Made by a program: the position numbers and the translations under genes. From positions 62,001 through 126,000 of the forward strand of contig NZ_JPGL01000016.1 of NCBI RefSeq assembly GCF_000732615.1: a stretch of DNA of 64,000 nucleotides, in the 5' to 3' direction. Positions 55,259 to 64,000 of the stretch are shown here, one piece after another. Every line of letters begins with the position of its first letter. The stretch's first letter is position 1. This stretch comes from Burkholderia paludis. Lineage in GTDB: Bacteria; Pseudomonadota; Gammaproteobacteria; Burkholderiales; Burkholderiaceae. The notes beneath the pieces were generated by a model. It made no database searches, was not told the origin of the DNA, and was given only the letters and a program-made list of their open reading frames with translations.

Positions 55259-56466
55259 ATGTGCACACGCCGCCGCGCGAAACCCGCTTCGCGTGGCGCG
55301 GCCGCCGTCGCGACGGCGCGCCGCGGCGCGGAATCGTCATCGCGTTCGACGGTGCGGCTGCCCGCGCCGCACTCGCGCGCGACGGCATCGCGGTGCTGTC
55401 GCTCGCCGCGCGCGGGCCGGCCCGGCCGCCAGCGGCGGGCACACGGGACGTCACGCGCTTCACGCGCCAGCTGGCGAGCCTGCTGCAGGCCGGGCTGCCG
55501 CTCGCGCCGTCGCTCGAGATGCTCGCGCGCACGCGAGCGCGCGGCGGCCTGCCGCGCATCGCCGCGGGCCTCGCCCGAGAAATCGTCGGCGGCCGGCGCT
55601 TCGCCGAAGCGCTCGCACGCTATCCGTCGCAATTCGGCATGCTGTATCGCCAGTTGATCGAGGTCGGCGAAGCGTCCGGTTCGCTCGGCATCGTGCTGAC
55701 GCGAGTCGCGGAGCACCGCGAGCGCGCCGACGCGCAGCAGCGCAAGCTGCGGGCCGCACTCGCCTATCCAGCGGCCGTGATCCTGTTCGCGCTCGCGATC
55801 TCGGCCGCATTGATGGTGTGGGTCGTGCCGACCTTCCGGCAAATCTTCGACGGCTTCGGTGCCGCACTGCCGGCGCCGACCCGCGCGCTGCTCGCGCTGT
55901 CCGCCGCCCTGTCGGCGTGGGGCGGCGTGCTCGTTGCCGGGATCGCGGCAGCCGGGCTGGCCGCCCGTCACGCGCTTCGGCGGTCGGCGGCGCTGCGCCA
56001 CGAGCTCGCGCGGCATCTGCTGCACGCCCCGTTCGCCGGCAGCGCGCTCGGGCAGTTCGCGGCCGCGCGCTGGTGCCGCTCGCTTGCGACGCTGCTCGGC
56101 GCCGGCGTGCCGCTCGCCGATGCCTTCGCCACGCTCGAGCGCACCGCCGGCCATCCGGTGTTCGCGCGCGCCACCGTCGACATCGCGGCACGCGTACTGC
56201 GCGGCGCTCGCCTCGCGGATGCGATGCAGTCGGCCGGCTGCTTTCCGGACGACGTCGTCCAGCCGATCGCCGTGGCCGAGGAAACCGGTACGCTCGATAC
56301 GATGCTCGCCGATATCGCCGCGCTATGCGAACGCCAGCTCGACACACGTCTCGATGCACTCGGCGCGCTCGGCGAACCGCTGATCGTGATCGTGCTGGGC
56401 GCCCTCGTCGGCGGCCTCGTGATCGCGATGTACCTGCCCATCCTTCAGCTCGGCAACGTGGTGTAG
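55255..56466 (+). CDS. pilC: Type IV pilus inner-membrane platform protein PilC/GspF
   Basis: Polytopic platform protein linking the ATPase to pilin extraction. The 403-residue protein contains two T2SSF domains, recognisable by TRFTRQLASLLQAGLPLAPS and AARWCRSLATLLGAGVPLAD, each with a later ExG-type turn: LIEVGEASGSLGIVL and AVAEETGTLDTMLADIA. Three membrane helices (e.g. AVILFALAISAALMVWVVPT and PLIVIVLGALVGGLVIAMYL) are present. Translationally coupled to pilB by a 4-bp overlap. Confidence 0.92.
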   Translation: MNVHTPPRETRFAWRGRRRDGAPRRGIVIAFDGAAARAALARDGIAVLSLAARGPARPPAAGTRDVTRFTRQLASLLQAGLPLAPSLEMLARTRARGGLPRIAAGLAREIVGGRRFAEALARYPSQFGMLYRQLIEVGEASGSLGIVLTRVAEHRERADAQQRKLRAALAYPAAVILFALAISAALMVWVVPTFRQIFDGFGAALPAPTRALLALSAALSAWGGVLVAGIAAAGLAARHALRRSAALRHELARHLLHAPFAGSALGQFAAARWCRSLATLLGAGVPLADAFATLERTAGHPVFARATVDIAARVLRGARLADAMQSAGCFPDDVVQPIAVAEETGTLDTMLADIAALCERQLDTRLDALGALGEPLIVIVLGALVGGLVIAMYLPILQLGNVV

Positions 56467-56511
56467 CATCGCAACCGATTCTGTCGCCTTTTAGTCCCGA
56501 CCTTGAGCCTC

Positions 56512-57423
56512 ATGACGCCAGCGCCCCTGTACGCCGTTCCCGATTCGCCCGAGAGCATGCTGCTCGCGCTGGCGATGCTGCCGCACGCGGTGCAGTATGC
56601 GTTCGCGGTCGTCATCGGCCTTTGCGTCGGCAGCTTCCTGAACGTGGTCGTGCACCGGCTGCCCGTGATGATGCAGCGCGCTTGGCAGGCCGAGATCGCC
56701 GAAGCCACGGGCAACGCACGCGCCGCCCCCGACGACGGCTACCCGCCGCGCTACGATCTGTGGCGGCCGCGCAGCGCATGCCCGCATTGCGGCCACGTGC
56801 TGCGCGCGTGGGAAAACATCCCGCTCGTCAGCTACCTGGTGTTGCGCGGACGCTGCCGACGCTGCGGCCATGCGATCGGCATCCGTTATCCGCTCGTCGA
56901 GCTCGTGTGCGCACTGCTCGCCGCCGGCTCGCTCGCGGCGTTCGGCCCGACCGTCGCGGCCCTCGCCGCCTTCGCTCTGTGCGCCGCGCTGCTCGCGATG
57001 AGCGCGATCGACATCCGGACCGGCTATCTGCCCGACTCGATGACGCTGCCGCTCCTCTGGGCCGGGCTCTTGCTGAACCTCGGCCACACGTTCGTCTCCC
57101 TGCGCTCGGCCGTGGTCGGGGCCATGGCCGGCTACCTGTTCCTGTGGTCGATCTACTGGCTGTTCAAATGGCTGCGCGGCATCGAGGGCATCGGCTTCGG
57201 CGACCTGAAGCTGCTCGCCGCGCTCGGCGCCTGGATGGGCTGGGTCGCACTGCCGCAGGTCGTCCTGTTCGCTGCGGTGACGGGCGCGATCGTCGGGCTC
57301 GTCGCAACCTGGCGCGGCCGCATGCGCTTCGAGGAGCCGATTCCATTCGGCCCGTTCCTCGCAGCAGGCGGCGCCGCGACCCTGTTTTTCGGCACCCCTT
57401 TTTATTCGGCGCTCGGAGGCTGA
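56512..57423 (+). CDS. pilD: Prepilin peptidase and N-methyltransferase PilD
   Basis: Cleaves and N-methylates prepilins and pseudopilins at the inner membrane; also serves type II secretion. The 303-residue protein keeps both activities' marks. The cytoplasmic loop has four Cys ([20 protein letters not shown] then [18 protein letters not shown]) required for the methyltransferase-type enzyme. The two catalytic Asp are in [15 protein letters not shown] and [16 protein letters not shown]. About eight membrane helices. I chose the ATG; an in-frame TTG three codons earlier is possible. It ends 1 bp before coaE. Confidence 0.93.
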   Translation: MTPAPLYAVPDSPESMLLALAMLPHAVQYAFAVVIGLCVGSFLNVVVHRLPVMMQRAWQAEIAEATGNARAAPDDGYPPRYDLWRPRSACPHCGHVLRAWENIPLVSYLVLRGRCRRCGHAIGIRYPLVELVCALLAAGSLAAFGPTVAALAAFALCAALLAMSAIDIRTGYLPDSMTLPLLWAGLLLNLGHTFVSLRSAVVGAMAGYLFLWSIYWLFKWLRGIEGIGFGDLKLLAALGAWMGWVALPQVVLFAAVTGAIVGLVATWRGRMRFEEPIPFGPFLAAGGAATLFFGTPFYSALGG

Positions 57424-57424
57424 C

Positions 57425-58033
57425 ATGTTCGCAGTGGGGCTCACCGGCGGTATCGGCAGCGGCAAGACAACCGTCGCCGACCTGTTCGCCGCGCGCGGCG
57501 CGTCGCTGGTCGATACCGATCTGATCGCCCATCGCATCACCGCACCGGGCGGCCTGGCGATGCCCGCGATCGAACACGCATTCGGCCAGGGCTTCGTTGC
57601 CGCCGACGGCTCCCTCGACCGCGCGAAGATGCGTGCCCTGATCTTCAGCGACGACGCCGCGCGCCGGCGCCTCGAAGCGATCACGCATCCGCTGATTCGC
57701 GCGGAGACCGATCGCGAAACGCGCGAAGCGCGGGGCCCGTACGTCATGTTCGTCGTGCCGCTGCTGGTCGAGTCCGGCAACTGGAAGGCGCGCAGCGATC
57801 GCGTGCTCGTCGTCGATTGCCCGGTCGAAACGCAGATCGCGCGCGTGATGCGGCGCAACGGCTTCGCGCGCGAGCAGGTCGAAGCAATCATCGCGAAGCA
57901 GGCGACGCGCGAAGACCGTCTCGCCGCCGCCGACGACGTGATCGTCAACGACGCGACGACACCCGATGCGCTCGCCGCGCAGGTCGACGCGCTGCACCAA
58001 CGCTATCTCGGGTTCGCGGCCGCCGCGCCCTGA
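57425..58033 (+). CDS. coaE: Dephospho-CoA kinase
   Basis: Last step of coenzyme A synthesis: phosphorylates the ribose 3'-OH of dephospho-CoA. The 202-residue P-loop kinase has [57 protein letters not shown] and [20 protein letters not shown], then [18 protein letters not shown] (lid) and [20 protein letters not shown]. It directly follows pilD, the classic pilBCD-coaE-zapD-yacG proteobacterial order. Confidence 0.96.
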   Translation: MFAVGLTGGIGSGKTTVADLFAARGASLVDTDLIAHRITAPGGLAMPAIEHAFGQGFVAADGSLDRAKMRALIFSDDAARRRLEAITHPLIRAETDRETREARGPYVMFVVPLLVESGNWKARSDRVLVVDCPVETQIARVMRRNGFAREQVEAIIAKQATREDRLAAADDVIVNDATTPDALAAQVDALHQRYLGFAAAAP

Positions 58034-58073
58034 GTGTCGGGCGCCATTGCGATGGCGTACGAAATTGGTGCGT

Positions 58074-58898
<825 letters not shown>

Positions 58899-58923
58899 CG
58901 GCCGCGTGCCGGATCGCTTTCGT

Positions 58924-59124
58924 ATGACTACCGTTGTGAAATGCCCGTCGTGCGGCGCCGAAGTGCGCTGGACGCCTGAAAGCCAGTTCAGGCCATTCTG
59001 TTCGGCCCGCTGCAAGCAGTTCGACCTCGGCGCGTGGGCCGCGGAAAAGTACCGGATCGGCGGCTCCTCGGACGAGGGCCCGTCGTCCGAGGAAGAAGGC
59101 TCGGACGGCCGCCGCGACAGCTGA
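58924..59124 (+). CDS. yacG: DNA gyrase inhibitor/zinc-binding protein YacG
   Basis: A 66-residue protein that in E. coli binds GyrB and blocks gyrase. The four-Cys zinc site is complete: [16 protein letters not shown] (CxxC) and [20 protein letters not shown] (CxxxC). The C-terminal 20 residues are acidic and disordered ([16 protein letters not shown]), as in YacG where the tail contacts GyrB. The ATG at 58924 ([11 protein letters not shown]) is preferred to an ATG-like start 18 bp earlier. Co-directional with zapD, 25 bp downstream. Confidence 0.92.
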   Translation: MTTVVKCPSCGAEVRWTPESQFRPFCSARCKQFDLGAWAAEKYRIGGSSDEGPSSEEEGSDGRRDS

Positions 59125-59155
59125 GCGGCGCGCAGCGGCGCCCTCCAGTGATATG

Positions 59156-59174
59156 GCCCGCCTTTGCGGCGGGC
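59156..59174. terminator. Hairpin between convergent yacG and mutT
   Basis: GCCCGCC and GGCGGGC form a perfect 7-bp stem with a 5-nt loop midway between the two stop codons. No T run follows on either strand, so it is at best a weak bidirectional terminator. Confidence 0.4.
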
Positions 59175-59184
59175 AGCAGCGGCG

Positions 59185-59643
59185 TCAGTTCGACGCGGTT
59201 TCCTGCGCGAGCAGTTCGAGCACCGGCAGCGCGGCCGGCAGCAGCGGCGCAACGTCGACAGGCAGCGCCTGCCACACGAACGCCTGGCCTTCCTTGCTGT
59301 GCGGCTCGCCCGTCCAGCCCGTCACCTTGCAGAAATACAGCCGCACGTACGCATGCGGATAGTCGTGCTCGAGCGTGTGCCAGCGATGGCTCGCCGTGAC
59401 TTCGATGCCGAGTTCCTCGTGCAGTTCGCGCGCCAGCGCGTCCTCGACGCTTTCGCCGGCCTCCAGCTTGCCGCCCGGGAACTCCCAGTAACCTTCATAC
59501 GGCTTGCCCAGCAGCCGTTGCGCGAGCAGATAGCGGCAGCCGCCGGCCGTGCCGTCCGGCTGCACCATCACGCCGACCGCGACTTCCGTCACCTTGCGGC
59601 CATCCGGCGCACGCACGGCGCCCTGTGCGAGATCCACGCTCAT
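59185..59643 (-). CDS. mutT: 8-oxo-dGTP diphosphatase MutT-like Nudix hydrolase
   Basis: Expected to remove oxidised dGTP from the nucleotide pool. The 152-residue protein begins after a short lead (MSVDLAQGAVRAPDGRKVTE) with VAVGVMVQPDGTAGGCRYLL, and carries a full Nudix box, GGKLEAGESVEDALARELHE then ELGI, preceded by WEFPGG as in MutT. The C-terminus has VRLYFCKVTGWTGEPHSKEG. Location beside argJ and secA is the same as for mutT in other proteobacteria (secA-argJ-mutT). Its start overlaps the stop of the DUF815 gene by 4 bp. Confidence 0.88.
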   Translation of the reverse strand: MSVDLAQGAVRAPDGRKVTEVAVGVMVQPDGTAGGCRYLLAQRLLGKPYEGYWEFPGGKLEAGESVEDALARELHEELGIEVTASHRWHTLEHDYPHAYVRLYFCKVTGWTGEPHSKEGQAFVWQALPVDVAPLLPAALPVLELLAQETASN

Positions 59644-60509
59644 GCCTGCTCCTTGCGCCCCGACCAGTCACGCGCGAACTGCCACGCGACGCGCCCCGAC
59701 CGCGAACCGCGCTCGAGTGCCCACACGAGCGCGTCGCCGCGAGCGGTCTCGATTTCGGCTTCCGGGCAGCCGAAGTGGCGCAGCCAGTGCGCGACGATGT
59801 CGAGGTAATCGTCCTGCTTGAACGGATAGAAGCTGACCCACAGACCGAAGCGCTCCGACAGCGAGATCTTCTCCTCGACGACTTCGCCGGGGTGAATCTC
59901 GCCGTCCGGGAGATGCTTGTAAGTCTCGTTGTCGCTCATGTACTCGGGCAGCAGATGGCGGCGATTCGACGTCGCGTAGATCAGCACGTTGTCCGACTGC
60001 GCGGCGATCGAACCGTCGAGCGCGACCTTCAGCGCCTTGTAACCCGATTCGCCCTCTTCGAACGACAGGTCGTCGCAAAACACGATGAAACGCTCGGGAC
60101 GCTGCGAGATCAGATCGACGATGTCACCGAGATCGTGCAGGTCGTCCTTGTCGACTTCGATCAGGCGCAGCCCGTCCTTCGCATACGCGTTCAGGCACGC
60201 CTTGATCAGCGACGACTTGCCGGTGCCGCGCGCGCCGGTGAGCAGCACGTTGTTGGCCGGCTTCTGCTGCACGAACTGCCGCGTGTTCTGGTCGATCAAC
60301 CCTTTCTGGCGATCGATGTTGTGCAGATCGCCGAGCGTGATCGAAGACACGGCCGGCACCGGCTGCAGGTAGCCGCGCCCCTGGCGCTTACGCCAGCGGA
60401 AAGCATGCGCGGCGTTCCAGTCGACGGCCGCCGGCGCGGGCGGCAGCATCCCTTCGAGGCGGCCGAGCAGCGCTTCGGCCCGCGTCAGAAATTGTTCGAG
60501 CTTGTCCAT
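59640..60509 (-). CDS. DUF815 AAA+ -type ATPase of unknown function
   Basis: A 289-residue predicted cytoplasmic ATPase. The Walker A is VLLTGARGTGKSSLIKACLN, Walker B is around RFIVFCDDLSFEEGESGYKA, and a sensor-like Asn/Arg is in NVLIYATSNRRHLLPEYM. The C-terminal part has LSERFGLWVSFYPFKQDDYL and YLDIVAHWLRHFGC. This wording defines the DUF815 family, which is widespread but uncharacterised. It lies between argJ (19 bp upstream) and mutT (4-bp overlap), so it is co-expressed with them. Confidence 0.88.
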   Translation of the reverse strand: MDKLEQFLTRAEALLGRLEGMLPPAPAAVDWNAAHAFRWRKRQGRGYLQPVPAVSSITLGDLHNIDRQKGLIDQNTRQFVQQKPANNVLLTGARGTGKSSLIKACLNAYAKDGLRLIEVDKDDLHDLGDIVDLISQRPERFIVFCDDLSFEEGESGYKALKVALDGSIAAQSDNVLIYATSNRRHLLPEYMSDNETYKHLPDGEIHPGEVVEEKISLSERFGLWVSFYPFKQDDYLDIVAHWLRHFGCPEAEIETARGDALVWALERGSRSGRVAWQFARDWSGRKEQA

Positions 60510-60528
60510 GTCGTTCGGGCGCTCCGGC

Positions 60529-61770
60529 TCAGGAGCGGTAATCCGCGTTGATGCTCACGTAATCGTGCGACAGGTCGCACGTCCAGACGGTGGCCTGCGC
60601 GTCGCCGCGGCCGAGCAGCACGCGAATCGTGATTTCGCTCTGCTTCATCACGCGCTGGCCGTCCTCTTCCTGGTAGGCCGGATTGCGGCCGCCCGCCTTC
60701 GCGACGAGCACGTCGTCGAGATAGAGGTCGATCTTGCCGACGTCGAGATCCGTGACGCCCGCGTAGCCGATCGCCGCGAGAATCCGGCCGAGGTTGGGGT
60801 CGGATGCATAGAAAGCCGTCTTCACGAGCGGCGAATGGCCGATCGCGTACGCGATCTGGCGGCATTCGGCGACGTTCTTGCCGCCCTCGACCTGCACCGT
60901 CATGAATTTCGTCGCACCTTCGCCATCGCGGACGATCAATTGCGACAGCACCTGCGCGACTTCCGTCACCGCATCGCGCAGCGCCGCATAGGCCGGCGAA
61001 TCGGTCGACGTGATCGCCGGCAGCGTGCTCTTGCCCGACGCGATCAGGATGAACGAGTCGTTCGTCGACGTATCGCCGTCGATCGTGATGCAGTTGAACG
61101 AACGGTCGGCGACTTCCTTCACGAGCGTGTCGAGCACCGGCTGAGCGACGTTCGCGTCGAACGCAAGGAAACCGAGCATCGTGGCCATGTTCGGCTTGAT
61201 CATGCCCGCGCCCTTGCTGACGCCCGTCAGCGTGACCGTGTGGCCGTCGATCGTCACCTGGCGCGAAGCGGCCTTCGGCAGCGTATCGGTCGTCATGATC
61301 GCCTGCGCGGCATCGAACCAGTTCGCGGCCTTGCGGTTCGCGAGCGCGGCCGGCAAGCCGGCCTTCAGGCGATCGATCGGCAGCGGCTCGAGAATCACGC
61401 CGGTCGAGAACGGCAGCACCTGCGCCGGCTCGATGCCCGCGAGGCGCGCGAGTTCCGTGCAGGTCTCGCGTGCGTTCACGAGGCCCGGCTCGCCGGTGCC
61501 CGCGTTCGCGTTACCCGTGTTCACGACGAGCGCGCGAATGCCCGCGCCGCCCGCGCGCACCTTCGCCAGATGCTCGCGGCAGACGATGACCGGCGCCGCG
61601 CAGAAGCGGTTTTCGGTAAACACGCCCGCGACCGTCGCGCCCTCGTCGACGGAGATGACCAGCACGTCCTTGCGATTCGGCTTGCGGATGTTCGCTTCCG
61701 CCCAGCCGAGCGTGACGCCGGCGACGGGATGCAGTTGGGCGGGATCGATCGACGGAAAATTGACAGCCAT
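60529..61770 (-). CDS. argJ: Bifunctional glutamate N-acetyltransferase/amino-acid acetyltransferase
   Basis: Recycles the acetyl group in arginine synthesis by moving it from N-acetylornithine to glutamate. The 413-residue precursor self-cleaves before the Thr in [20 protein letters not shown], yielding alpha and beta chains; that Thr is also the nucleophile. Other marks: [69 protein letters not shown] and the C-terminal [16 protein letters not shown] chose the ATG giving [13 protein letters not shown]; an in-frame extension to the left lacks conservation. Confidence 0.94.
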   Translation of the reverse strand: MAVNFPSIDPAQLHPVAGVTLGWAEANIRKPNRKDVLVISVDEGATVAGVFTENRFCAAPVIVCREHLAKVRAGGAGIRALVVNTGNANAGTGEPGLVNARETCTELARLAGIEPAQVLPFSTGVILEPLPIDRLKAGLPAALANRKAANWFDAAQAIMTTDTLPKAASRQVTIDGHTVTLTGVSKGAGMIKPNMATMLGFLAFDANVAQPVLDTLVKEVADRSFNCITIDGDTSTNDSFILIASGKSTLPAITSTDSPAYAALRDAVTEVAQVLSQLIVRDGEGATKFMTVQVEGGKNVAECRQIAYAIGHSPLVKTAFYASDPNLGRILAAIGYAGVTDLDVGKIDLYLDDVLVAKAGGRNPAYQEEDGQRVMKQSEITIRVLLGRGDAQATVWTCDLSHDYVSINADYRS

Positions 61771-61914
61771 GGGGCACACCTGCCGGATGGAAAATGCCGG
61801 CACACGCCGGCATCGATTGGAAGAACCGGCGGCCGCACGCGCGGGCCGCCGCAACTCACATCACTCACTCGAAGCTGCGAACGAAGCGGCACGCGTGACG
61901 CGCGCCGCCGCCGA
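61771..61914. other. secA-argJ intergenic region
   Basis: A 144-bp gap between two minus-strand genes. The short inverted repeat CCGGCAC/CGCCGGC near 61797-61812 is the only structure noticed; no intrinsic terminator follows secA. Confidence 0.4.

Positions 61915-64000
<2,086 letters not shown>

Overview
The window is a stretch of high-GC, densely packed betaproteobacterial chromosome. Gene content and protein wording point to Burkholderia, most likely the B. cepacia complex, chromosome 1. This rests on the accB-accC-prmA-DUF3426-tpx-PfkB run, the pilBCD-coaE-zapD-yacG-mutT-DUF815-argJ-secA run, an H1-like Ala/Lys histone and an AraFGH/Dgo sugar operon. It is mostly core genome. I saw no insertion sequence, prophage, integrase, CRISPR array or rRNA operon, and one tRNA (Pro-CGG).

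Layout. 1-1.0 kb: secreted barnase-like RNase with a barstar-type inhibitor (runs off the left edge). 1.18-1.32 kb: a stand-alone structured RNA ending in an intrinsic terminator. 1.4-7.2 kb: maeB, then thiL-pgpA-pncC, then pyrF. 7.2-16.5 kb: a minus-strand sugar operon, iclR-dgoK-dgoA-SDR-araF-araG-araH-SDR-galM. It has translational overlaps at its head and a recognisable promoter and dyad upstream of iclR. It probably imports and oxidises galactose (and/or L-arabinose), but galactonate dehydratase and lactonase are not here. 16.6-18.8 kb: EF-hand-like secreted protein and a lipoprotein S10 carboxypeptidase. 19.1-24.9 kb: cell-wall and shikimate genes mpl-yqiA-rnb-aroE-mtgA.

25.1-33.6 kb: plus-strand block of an unknown gene, tlpA, aroQ, accB, accC, prmA, a DUF3426 zinc-ribbon membrane protein carrying a perfect 20-unit 9-bp tandem repeat, tpx, a PfkB nucleoside kinase and a glycine-zipper lipoprotein. 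33.8-34.5 kb: the H1-like histone. 34.7 kb: a second candidate small RNA or structured terminator. 35-39.9 kb: class Ia ribonucleotide reductase (nrdA, nrdB), with two NrdR boxes spaced 31 bp over a promoter about 290-330 bp upstream of nrdA. 40-41.8 kb: ampD, a small zinc-finger-like protein and a CcsA/YpjD-like membrane protein, divergent from ffh.

43.3-52.5 kb: hpt, marC, proS, rppH, a CNP1-like lipoprotein, and the rplU-rpmA-obgE-proB line divergent from ispB; then tRNA-Pro. 52.6-64 kb: CorC-type protein, pilB-pilC-pilD, coaE, zapD, yacG (plus strand), convergent with secA (partial), argJ, a DUF815 ATPase and mutT (minus strand). Several convergent pairs are separated by clean intrinsic terminators.

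The most interesting unexplained signals are the two non-coding structured elements (1181-1316 and 34700-34782), the two-block tandem repeat inside the DUF3426 gene, and the long leader between the NrdR-controlled promoter and nrdA. Function calls come from motif and family recognition by eye; no database search was run.
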